Made by a program: the position numbers and the translations under genes
Assembly: GCA_011523725.1 (NCBI GenBank)
Contig: WTGD01000446.1
Location: forward strand, 1-5,807
Reading direction: 5' to 3'
DNA: 5,807 bases
Source: Nitrospinota bacterium
Lineage (GTDB): Bacteria; UBA8248
Shown here: positions 1 through 5,797 of the stretch, in pieces
How the letters are laid out: each line of letters begins with the position of its first letter
How positions within the stretch are numbered: the first letter of the stretch is position 1
The notes under the pieces: generated by a model
Told to the model about the DNA's origin: nothing
Database searches by the model: none
The model's input: the letters and a program-made list of their open reading frames with translations, nothing else

Positions 1-537
1 AGATTCAAGGTGGTGGGCGTGAGCGGCGCCGTCAGGAAACCGGGCGTCTACGAAGTGGAGTTCGGAACACCGGTTCGGGAGATCATCGAGGGCCCTGCGG
101 GCGGATTGCCCGATGGCGCGCGCCTGAAGGCGTTCTCCCCCGGCGGGGCCAGCAGCGGATTCCTGCCGGCCGGCCTCGTCGATATTCCATACGACTTCGA
201 CCCCCTTCAGGAGGCGGGCAGCATGCTGGGCAGCGGGGCGCTCGTCGTCATCCCCGAGGGGGTGGACATGGTGGCGCTCGCCCACAACGTGGTGCGCTTT
301 TTCAGGGACGAGTCCTGCGGCAAGTGCGTGCCCTGCCGCCTCGGGACGGAAAAGCTCACCGCCTTTCTGGAGCGGACCTTGAGCGGCGAGGGGCGGGCGT
401 CGGAGCTTCCCGCCATGCGCGAGATATGCGAGGCGATGAAGGACACCTCCATCTGCGGACTCGGCCAGGCCGCGCCGATCCCCTATCTCTCGCTTTTCGA
501 ATACTTCGAGCGGGATATCATGGCGAGGCTCAAATGA
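1..537 (+). CDS. NuoF/FdsB-type NADH-binding (diaphorase) subunit of a formate dehydrogenase, C-terminal part, 5' end outside window
   Basis: This is the last 178 residues of a 51-kDa-type flavoprotein subunit, the family of complex I NuoF, HoxF and formate dehydrogenase FdsB. The reading frame is open to the window edge, so the GTG at 10 is an internal Val and not the start. Residues 2-60 form the SLBB domain (VSGAVRKPGVYEV). A DYD/GSMLGSGALVV-like stretch follows. The family signature ESCGKCVPCRLG then supplies three cysteines (codons at 316, 325, 334), and a fourth lies in SICGLG (454), together binding the N3-type [4Fe-4S] cluster. The FMN- and NADH-binding domains lie upstream of the window. 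The protein ends soon after the cluster domain, without the extra ferredoxin tail of some hydrogenase homologues. Because it sits 15 bases before a formate dehydrogenase catalytic subunit, I infer it passes formate electrons to NAD+ in the cytoplasm rather than belonging to complex I. Family assignment is firm; the FdsB role rests on context. Confidence 0.93.
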   Translation, partial: RFKVVGVSGAVRKPGVYEVEFGTPVREIIEGPAGGLPDGARLKAFSPGGASSGFLPAGLVDIPYDFDPLQEAGSMLGSGALVVIPEGVDMVALAHNVVRFFRDESCGKCVPCRLGTEKLTAFLERTLSGEGRASELPAMREICEAMKDTSICGLGQAAPIPYLSLFEYFERDIMARLK

Positions 538-552
538 AGCCGGGACTGATAA

Positions 553-3294
553 ATGCCTGACGAACAGACGATTACGATCACCATCGACGGCCAAAAGATA
601 GAGGCCGGGGACGGCGCGACCATCTGGGAGGTTGCGCAGTCGATGGGGGTCGATATCCCCAGGCTCTGCCACCAGCCCGGCATGGAGCCGGTAGGGGTAT
701 GCCGCGTGTGCGCCGTCGAGGTCGAGGGCGCGCGAACGCTCGTTCCCTCCTGCCACCGCAAAATCGAGCCCGGCATGGTGATCCAAACGGGAAGCGAGCG
801 CGTCGTGCGCGCCCAGAAAACCCTCGTGGCCATGCTCATGGCGGACCACGGCGTTCAGTCCGAATCCGCGAACTGCGAACTCACCGCCCTCGCCGAGCAG
901 TTGGGAGCCGAAAACGGCGTGAGCGCCCTGCCGCCCAAGGAGACGGGGCGCGCGCAGGATCTCTCATCCGCCGTCATCGCCGTCGACCACAGCGCGTGCA
1001 TCCTGTGCGACCGCTGCATCCGCGCCTGCACGGACGTACAGGGCAACAACGTCATCGGACGCGGCGGCAAGGGCGCGAGCGCCGGCATCGTGTTCGACAC
1101 GGACCTTCCCATGGGAGAGTCCACCTGCGTCTCCTGCGGGGAGTGCATGGCCGCCTGCCCCACCGACGCACTCACGAACAAATCCCTCACGCTGCAGATC
1201 GTTCCCGCCAAAACCAAAGAGGTGGATTCGGTCTGCCCCTACTGCGGCGTGGGGTGTTCCATCACCTACCAGGTGGCGGGCAACACGCTCCTGAGCGTCC
1301 GGGGGGATGAGACGAGTCCGGTGAACCAGGGAAGGCTCTGCGTCAAGGGCCGCTACGGGTTCGACTACGCGCACCATCCCGATCGGCTCACGACCCCCCT
1401 CATCCGCAAAGAGGGCGCGCCCAAGACGAAGGAATTGCCCGGAAACCCCCTATCCCTGTTCCGCGAGGCGGGCTGGGAGGAAGCCCTGCACCTGGCGGCG
1501 GATTCCCTCAAGAAAATCCACGAAGCGCACGGCCCCTCGTGTCTGGCCGGCTTCGGCTCGGCCAAATGCTCGAACGAGGACAACTACCTGTTCCAGAAAC
1601 TCATCCGCGCCGCCTTCGGCACGAACAACGTGGACCACTGCACGCGGCTTTGCCACGCGAGCTCGGTGGCCGCCCTGTTCCAGACCATCGGCTCGGGCGC
1701 GGTGAGCAATCCCTTCTCGGACGCGCTGAAGGCGGATTTCATCCTCGTGGCGGGGGCCAACGCCACGGAAAACCACCCCGTGGCCGCCACCTTCATCAAG
1801 CAGGCCGCGAGCGCGGGCGCGACGCTGGCCGTCATCGACCCGAGGAGAATCGACCTGGTCGACCACGCGGACATGTTCGTGCAGTTCCGCCCCGGAACGG
1901 ACGTGGCGCTCTTCAACGGGCTGTTGAACGTCGTGATCGGGGAAAAACTCTACGACGCGGATTTCGTCGCCGCGCGCACCGAGGGGTTCGAGGAACTCGC
2001 GGAAAACGTAAAGCCCTATACGCCCGAGAACGTCGCCAAACTCACCGGCGTTCCCGCGGAGGCGCTCCGGGAACTGGCGAGGCGCTATGCGGCTTCTGAG
2101 CGCAGCATCATCTTCTGGGGCATGGGCCTCTCCCAGCACACCCACGGCACGGACAACTGCCGCGCGCTCATCGCGCTTTGCCTCATCTGCGGGCAGATCG
2201 GGCGCGAGGGAACGGGTCTCCACCCCCTTCGGGGGCAGAACAACGTCCAGGGGGCGTCGGACGTGGGCCTCATCCCGATGGTCTATTCGGGCTATCAGGA
2301 CGTCGCCTCGCCGAGAATCCGCCGGAAATTCGAAAAGGCCTGGGGCCGGAAGCTCGACCCCGAACCCGGCCTCACCGTGATGGAGATCGCCGACGCCGCC
2401 ATTCGCGGCGAGATCAAAGGTATGTACATCATGGGCGAGAACCCGGCCATGAGCGACCCGAACCTGAACCACTCGCGCGGCGCGCTGGCGAATCTCGAAT
2501 TCCTCGTCGTCCAGGACATTTTTCTGACCGAAACCGCCTATTTCGCCGATGTCGTCCTGCCCTCCACGGCGTTTCCCGAGAAAACGGGCACCTACACGAA
2601 CACCGATAGAAGAGTCCAGATCGGCAGGCGCGCGGTCGACCCGCCAGGCCAAGCGCGCGAGGACTGGCGCATCGTGGCCGAACTCTCGGAACGGCTGGGC
2701 TACCCGATGGAGTATGAATCAGAAGCCGAGATTTTCGATGAAATCGCGTCGCTCACGCCGTTCATGGCGGGGATGTCCTACGATCGTCTCGGAGGTCACG
2801 GACTCGTCTGGCCCTGCACGAAACCCGACCGTCCGGGCAGGGAAGTCCTCTTCGACAAATCGTTTCCGTCCGGCCGGGGAAAGCTCATCCCCGTCCAGTA
2901 CGCGCCCGCCAGGGAGCTGCCGGACGACGACTACCCCTTCGTGCTCAACACGGGGCGCAACATCTACCACTGGCACACCGGGGCCATCACCCGAAGGGCG
3001 CAGGCGCTCGAAGCCGCGGAACCCGGCCCCTACGTGGAAATGGCGCCCGAGGATCTCAAGCGCCTGAAGATCAAGGACGGTTCGGACGTAGTCGTGGAAT
3101 CGAGGCGCGGTGAGATCACCCTCCCCGCCCGGGCTTCGGCGCGCGGGCGGCCCGGACAGGTATTCATCCCCTTCCACTACGTCGAGGCCGCCGCCAACCT
3201 GCTCACGGTGGACGACCTCGACCCCTACGGGAAAATCCCCGAGTTCAAGTTCTGCGCCGTGCGGGTGAGAAAGCCGAGGAAACGGCGGCGGTGA
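553..3294 (+). CDS. fdhF: formate dehydrogenase alpha (catalytic) subunit, Cys-type, molybdopterin plus Fe-S (FdsA/FdhA-like)
   Basis: This catalytic subunit oxidises formate to CO2 at a Mo/W-bis-molybdopterin centre and passes electrons through Fe-S clusters to the NuoF-like partner encoded upstream. Domains in order: [2Fe-2S] ferredoxin (C39, C50, C53, C67); a remnant of the NuoG-type His-Cys site (H99, C108); a two-cluster ferredoxin domain (C149/152/155/159 and C192/195/198/202); then the molybdopterin oxidoreductase with its own [4Fe-4S] site (C228, C231, C235, C263, followed by K265). The metal ligand is C367 in TRLCHASS, so selenocysteine is not used. The adjacent H368 marks formate dehydrogenase rather than nitrate reductase, which usually has Met there. 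R560 in LRGQNNVQG lies 193 residues after C367, the same spacing as U140-R333 of E. coli FdhF. The dinucleotide-binding domain spans about 790-905, and the tail is basic (KPRKRRR). No signal peptide is seen, so it is cytoplasmic. The ATG at 553 has a weak GGGA seven bases upstream, and the 15-base gap suggests an operon. Alternative symbols are fdsA or fdhA. Confidence 0.95.
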   Translation: MPDEQTITITIDGQKIEAGDGATIWEVAQSMGVDIPRLCHQPGMEPVGVCRVCAVEVEGARTLVPSCHRKIEPGMVIQTGSERVVRAQKTLVAMLMADHGVQSESANCELTALAEQLGAENGVSALPPKETGRAQDLSSAVIAVDHSACILCDRCIRACTDVQGNNVIGRGGKGASAGIVFDTDLPMGESTCVSCGECMAACPTDALTNKSLTLQIVPAKTKEVDSVCPYCGVGCSITYQVAGNTLLSVRGDETSPVNQGRLCVKGRYGFDYAHHPDRLTTPLIRKEGAPKTKELPGNPLSLFREAGWEEALHLAADSLKKIHEAHGPSCLAGFGSAKCSNEDNYLFQKLIRAAFGTNNVDHCTRLCHASSVAALFQTIGSGAVSNPFSDALKADFILVAGANATENHPVAATFIKQAASAGATLAVIDPRRIDLVDHADMFVQFRPGTDVALFNGLLNVVIGEKLYDADFVAARTEGFEELAENVKPYTPENVAKLTGVPAEALRELARRYAASERSIIFWGMGLSQHTHGTDNCRALIALCLICGQIGREGTGLHPLRGQNNVQGASDVGLIPMVYSGYQDVASPRIRRKFEKAWGRKLDPEPGLTVMEIADAAIRGEIKGMYIMGENPAMSDPNLNHSRGALANLEFLVVQDIFLTETAYFADVVLPSTAFPEKTGTYTNTDRRVQIGRRAVDPPGQAREDWRIVAELSERLGYPMEYESEAEIFDEIASLTPFMAGMSYDRLGGHGLVWPCTKPDRPGREVLFDKSFPSGRGKLIPVQYAPARELPDDDYPFVLNTGRNIYHWHTGAITRRAQALEAAEPGPYVEMAPEDLKRLKIKDGSDVVVESRRGEITLPARASARGRPGQVFIPFHYVEAAANLLTVDDLDPYGKIPEFKFCAVRVRKPRKRRR

Positions 3295-3308
3295 GGGCTG
3301 GATCAGCC

Positions 3309-3330
3309 AGGCGTTCAATCGCCTTTATCT
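3309..3330 (+). terminator. candidate weak intrinsic terminator after the formate dehydrogenase gene
   Basis: AGGCG (3309-3313) pairs with CGCCT (3320-3324) around a six-base loop, and TTTATCT follows (3324-3330). It lies 15 bases after the stop codon. A second small hairpin, GGCTG/CAGCC with a three-base loop (3296-3308), precedes it directly. The stem is only 5 bp and the T-run is interrupted, so termination may be inefficient or need Rho. The location between convergent genes supports the call. Confidence 0.4.
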
Positions 3331-3340
3331 AAAGTATCAC

Positions 3341-3369
3341 ATTATATATAACTCATAATCTATTGTTTA
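3341..3369 (-). promoter_or_regulatory. possible sigma-70-like promoter on the - strand, reading into the 3' end of the dehydrogenase gene
   Basis: On the - strand TATAAT (3346-3341) is a full consensus -10, and TAAACA (3369-3364) matches four of six bases of a -35 with a 17-bp spacer. A transcript would start near 3334 and run antisense to the end of the formate dehydrogenase gene. The island is so AT-rich that such matches are expected by chance, so this is weak. Confidence 0.2.
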
Positions 3370-3373
3370 ATCG

Positions 3374-3393
3374 TTATAAATTCTAATTTATAA
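3374..3393. repeat. perfect 8-bp AT-only inverted repeat
   Basis: TTATAAAT (3374-3381) and ATTTATAA (3386-3393) are exact reverse complements separated by TCTA. This can form a 4-base-loop hairpin or serve as a dyad protein-binding site. No T-run follows on either strand, so it is a poor intrinsic terminator by itself. Such repeats are easier to obtain by chance in AT-rich DNA, although 8 of 8 with a short loop is notable. Confidence 0.55.
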
Positions 3394-3438
3394 TGGCATC
3401 CGCATCCCTGTCCCGCATATTGGCGGTGGTGGAAATAT

Positions 3439-4344
3439 CTACCGAAAACTCGTGATCAGAAATCCACCCAGCACGACCAGCCCCGCCGCGCCGAAAAGGC
3501 GCGCGTTCACGCGCTCCATGTCGCCCATGAAGACGAGGCTCAAGAGCACCACCCATATCGGGGCGGTGCGGCTGAGCGGGAGGACGACGGTGACGTCCGA
3601 GAACGTGAGCGTGTACCACAAAAGCCCCGTCGCGGTGGCGGAGAAGAGCGAGCCCAGCAGTATCCAGCAGACGTCGCGCCCCCCCGCATGGATTCTCCCG
3701 CTCGCGCCCAGGAACGGTTTCGCGCAAAGGAGAAAGAGGAAACCCGCCAGGAAGGCGAAGCCCACCGCCGCGAAGGGCGTTCGCTGCTCGGCGTAGCCGA
3801 TTTTCGCAATCACGGGCATGGCGGCGTACATGAACGAGGCGAAGACGGGGAATATGAGCGCGCGGCGGAATTCCGGCCCCATGCCGCCTTTGGCGACGTC
3901 CTTGCCCTCACCCATCGAGATGAGCGCCACGCCCCCGACGATGGAGAACGTGCCCAGCACGACCGCCACGCCCGGCTCTTCCCCCAGAAAGAAGGCGGCG
4001 AAAAATACCGCCCATATCGGCGCCGAAGCCTGGACGGGGCTGGTGCGGCTCGCGCCGATTCGCTGGATGGCCGTGTAGGAAGCCAGGTGGCCCATCCCCT
4101 GCCCCAGACAGCCCGCCAGCATGAACCACAGGACGGGCCTGAGCGATGAGGTCTGGAGCGTGCCCAGGAAAAAGGCGATGCTCAAGAGCAATGCGCTCGC
4201 CACGGCGTTCGTGATGAGCACCCCGGTGATGGGGGATGCGCTCCTCAGCCCCCGGCGGAAGGAGATGAGCGCCGCCGAGTAGATGAACGAAGATGAGAGA
4301 GCGAGGATTTCGCCCGACATGAAAAAGGGAGCTTGCGCGTTCAT
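3439..4344 (-). CDS. EamA/DMT-family permease (10-TM metabolite transporter), substrate unknown
   Basis: This is a 301-residue inner-membrane protein of the drug/metabolite transporter superfamily. About ten hydrophobic segments are visible (roughly 10-28, 37-60, 69-90, 104-120, 123-143, 161-180, 189-207, 224-244, 250-273, 281-299), split into two EamA repeats by a polar linker at 144-160. Both halves carry the same APIW motif before their fourth helix (108-111 and 261-264), followed by FLGEEP in the first and FMGDME in the second, which shows the internal duplication directly. Length is normal for the family, whose members mostly export small metabolites or amino acids; the substrate cannot be read from sequence. 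The ATG at 4344 is the first in frame and has no Shine-Dalgarno. The ATG at 4320 (residue 9) is an alternative start, also without one. The gene is convergent with the dehydrogenase and divergent from the MFS gene. The stop is TAG at 3439-3441. Confidence 0.9.
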   Translation of the reverse strand: MNAQAPFFMSGEILALSSSFIYSAALISFRRGLRSASPITGVLITNAVASALLLSIAFFLGTLQTSSLRPVLWFMLAGCLGQGMGHLASYTAIQRIGASRTSPVQASAPIWAVFFAAFFLGEEPGVAVVLGTFSIVGGVALISMGEGKDVAKGGMGPEFRRALIFPVFASFMYAAMPVIAKIGYAEQRTPFAAVGFAFLAGFLFLLCAKPFLGASGRIHAGGRDVCWILLGSLFSATATGLLWYTLTFSDVTVVLPLSRTAPIWVVLLSLVFMGDMERVNARLFGAAGLVVLGGFLITSFR

Positions 4345-4351
4345 GGGCGCG

Positions 4352-4357
4352 ACTATA
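4352..4357 (-). promoter_or_regulatory. candidate -10 box for the EamA permease, possibly giving a leaderless mRNA
   Basis: Read on the - strand, TATAGT ends seven bases before the ATG at 4344, the normal distance from a -10 hexamer to the transcription start. Together with the absence of a Shine-Dalgarno, this suggests transcription may begin at the A of the start codon. No convincing -35 is seen at 16-18 bp. It stands out as the only AT-rich hexamer in a very GC-rich leader. Confidence 0.35.
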
Positions 4358-4363
4358 CACGCC

Positions 4364-4398
4364 CCGGGACACTTAGGCGAGAAGAGCGGGCGTCCCGG
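4364..4398. repeat. 7-bp inverted repeat with wide spacer in the divergent control region
   Basis: CCGGGAC (4364-4370) and GTCCCGG (4392-4398) are exact reverse complements with 21 bases between them, so the arm centres are 28 bp apart. They flank the expected -35 zone of the permease promoter. They could be half-sites for a dimeric regulator, or chance in GC-rich DNA. Confidence 0.3.
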
Positions 4399-4417
4399 TG
4401 AAACAAAAACACGGATG

Positions 4418-4431
4418 ATCCGGAGCCGGAT
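4418..4431. promoter_or_regulatory. 14-bp palindromic candidate operator between the divergent transporters
   Basis: ATCCGG (4418-4423) and CCGGAT (4426-4431) are perfect reverse complements separated by AG. The compact dyad lies 74 bases before the permease start and 108 bases before the MFS ATG, a position from which one regulator could act on both genes. No regulator gene is in the window, and no related copy of the site was found elsewhere in it. Confidence 0.35.
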
Positions 4432-4458
4432 ATGAAATCGACTGTGGGCGTGTTACGT

Positions 4459-4500
4459 TGCGCGCCTTGTATGCGCGCCGCCGGGACAGAGGGGCGCGCC
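4459..4500. repeat. three copies of GCGCGCC in the MFS leader
   Basis: TGCGCGCC occurs at 4459-4466 and again at 4472-4479, 13 bp apart. A third related copy, GGCGCGCC, is at 4493-4500, 21 bp further on. They lie between the palindrome and the MFS ribosome-binding site. They may be iterons for a regulator, or simple GC-rich drift. Confidence 0.3.
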
Positions 4501-4523
4501 GCGCTTCGGCCATTGCTCGAAAC

Positions 4524-4528
4524 GGAGA
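4524..4528 (+). promoter_or_regulatory. ribosome-binding site that fixes the MFS start
   Basis: GGAGA lies 10 bases before the ATG at 4539. The alternative in-frame TTG at 4458 has no such motif and would add 27 arginine-rich residues unlike an MFS N-terminus, so this site favours the ATG. Confidence 0.6.
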
Positions 4529-4538
4529 CCGAATCCCC

Positions 4539-5771
4539 ATGAGCCGCGTTTCCACCACCGATATCCACCCCGGTCGCGGCGCCGTACTCGCGATTATCGT
4601 GGCCGGTTGCCTGATCTCGCTCATCGGATTCGGGATTCGCGGGAGCTTCGGGCTCTATCTCGATCCGATGACGGTCGCGAACGGGTGGTCGCGCCAGACC
4701 TTCGCGTTCGCGATGGCGGTCCAGAACCTGTTGTGGGGAGTCGGCGTCCCGGTCGCCGGGGCCATCGCGGACCGCTACGGAACCGCGCTGGTGATCGTCT
4801 TCGGCGCTGTCGTCTTCTCCCTGGGCGTGGCAGGCATGGCGGTGGCGGACAGCGGAATCGCGCTCCTGTTGAGCGGCGGCGTCCTCGTCGGCCTCGGGGT
4901 CGCGTTCACCTCGTTCTCGCTCGTGCTCGCCGCCATCGCGCGGGTCGTGGGGCCGCAGCGCCGCTCGCTCGCCCTCGGCTTCGGAACCGCGGCCGGCTCG
5001 CTCGGCCAGGTGATCTTCTCACCCCTCACCCAGGCCCTGATATCGAGCTACGGATGGTACGACGCGCTCCTGGTGATCTCCCTCATCACGCTGGTCATGA
5101 TTCCGCTCGCGTTCACCCTGCGGGGCGAGGGCAAGGCGGTCGGCGAGCCGGACTCGGGCCAGACGCTCGGGGAAGCGCTCGGCGAGGCGATGAGCCATCG
5201 CGGCTACGTGCTCCTCACGGTCGGGTTCTTCGTGTGCGGGTTCCACGTCGCGTTCATGGTCGTGCACTTCCCCGCCTACGTCACCGATCTCGGCCTCTCG
5301 CCGCACGTGGGCGCCTATGCGATCTCGATCGTCGGGCTGCTCAACATCTTCGGCGCGTTCGCCTCGGGCGCCATCGGCCAGCGGTTCAGCAAGAAGATGA
5401 GTCTTTCCGTCATCTACCTGGCCCGGGCGCTGGTCATCGTCGCGCTCCTGATGGCTCCGGTGCGGGACATGACGATCTATATATTCGCCGCATCGATGGG
5501 GATGCTGTGGCTCTCGACGGTCCCGCTGACCACCGGCATCGTCGCGCAGCTCTTCGGGTTGAAATACATGGCGACCCTCTCCGGCATCGTGCTGCTGGGC
5601 CATCAGATCGGAAGCTTCGTCGGCGTATGGATGGGCGGGGTGATCCACGATCGCACCGGCTCGTACGACCTGATGTGGTGGGCCGCCGTGTTCCTCGCGG
5701 TGTTCGCGTCTGTCCTCCATCTGGCCATTGACGAGAAGCCGGTCCCCCGCCTCGCGCTGGAAGAGGGCTGA
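4539..5771 (+). CDS. major facilitator superfamily transporter, monocarboxylate / oxalate-formate-antiporter-like
   Basis: This is a 410-residue inner-membrane secondary transporter of the MFS, with about twelve hydrophobic helices in two six-helix halves joined by a polar loop at about 196-219. The loop between helices 2 and 3 carries the MFS motif A variant GAIADRYG (74-81), and the matching loop of the second half reads GAIGQRFSKK (277-286). Helix 1 has GFGIRGSFGLY, followed by a GWSRQTFAFAMA stretch (49-60). The late HQIGSFVGVWMGG region (355-367) and these features resemble the monocarboxylate porter / OFA branch, so a small organic anion is a reasonable guess; this is recollection of the family, not a search. 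The start at 4539 is chosen for its GGAGA and because the upstream extension from a TTG is not MFS-like. It is divergent from the EamA gene. All 15 arginines use CGC or CGG, whereas about a quarter of the dehydrogenase arginines are AGG or AGA, which hints at a different history. Confidence 0.9.
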   Translation: MSRVSTTDIHPGRGAVLAIIVAGCLISLIGFGIRGSFGLYLDPMTVANGWSRQTFAFAMAVQNLLWGVGVPVAGAIADRYGTALVIVFGAVVFSLGVAGMAVADSGIALLLSGGVLVGLGVAFTSFSLVLAAIARVVGPQRRSLALGFGTAAGSLGQVIFSPLTQALISSYGWYDALLVISLITLVMIPLAFTLRGEGKAVGEPDSGQTLGEALGEAMSHRGYVLLTVGFFVCGFHVAFMVVHFPAYVTDLGLSPHVGAYAISIVGLLNIFGAFASGAIGQRFSKKMSLSVIYLARALVIVALLMAPVRDMTIYIFAASMGMLWLSTVPLTTGIVAQLFGLKYMATLSGIVLLGHQIGSFVGVWMGGVIHDRTGSYDLMWWAAVFLAVFASVLHLAIDEKPVPRLALEEG

Positions 5772-5773
5772 AT

Positions 5774-5797
5774 ACAGCCGGATAAAATAGGGGCTGT
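5774..5797 (+). repeat. 6-bp stem hairpin just after the MFS gene
   Basis: ACAGCC (5774-5779) pairs with GGCTGT (5792-5797) around a 12-base loop, beginning two bases after the MFS stop codon. TGAAAAACCC follows rather than a T-run, so it is not a standard intrinsic terminator on this strand. It may help end the transcript or protect its 3' end. The right arm overlaps the possible insertion-sequence end. Confidence 0.35.

Larger units (their letters stand above)
3325..3393. other. AT-rich island between convergent genes
   Basis: Only 11 of 69 bases are G or C (about 16%), against strongly GC-rich flanks. No open frame of note or RNA gene is seen. The stretch contains a perfect 8-bp inverted repeat, a looser one (ATTAT at 3341-3345 with ATAAT at 3355-3359), and TATAAT hexamers on both strands. 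It could be a transcription end zone, a binding site for an AT-binding nucleoid protein, or a scar of foreign DNA. Function is unknown. Confidence 0.6.

Noticed and set aside
10..12. GTG as the true start of the NuoF-like gene
   Set aside because: The frame is open to base 1 and the residues before it belong to the SLBB domain; the family's FMN and NADH domains must lie upstream.
1633..1680. Nitrate reductase or other molybdopterin oxidase
   Set aside because: The residue after the metal-ligand Cys is His, as in formate dehydrogenases, rather than the Met usual in Nap/Nas nitrate reductases, and Arg of the RGQNNVQG motif is at the FdhF distance.
1450..2652. 400-codon open frame on the - strand, antisense to the formate dehydrogenase gene
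   Set aside because: It is antisense to well-matched catalytic domains, has a low-complexity Arg/Gly/Val-rich product with no recognisable domain, and is the usual by-product of GC-rich codon use.
1..3294. Complex I fragment (nuoF-nuoG)
   Set aside because: The second protein carries the complete formate dehydrogenase active site (C367, H368, R560) and a full dinucleotide-binding domain, which NuoG lacks; no other nuo genes follow.
3374..3393. Intrinsic terminator for the EamA gene
   Set aside because: The hairpin is AT-only, so unstable, and no T-run follows it in the - strand direction.
4458..4538. N-terminal extension of the MFS protein from a TTG codon
   Set aside because: The added 27 residues are arginine-rich and unlike the family, the TTG has no ribosome-binding site, and the ATG at 4539 has GGAGA at good spacing.
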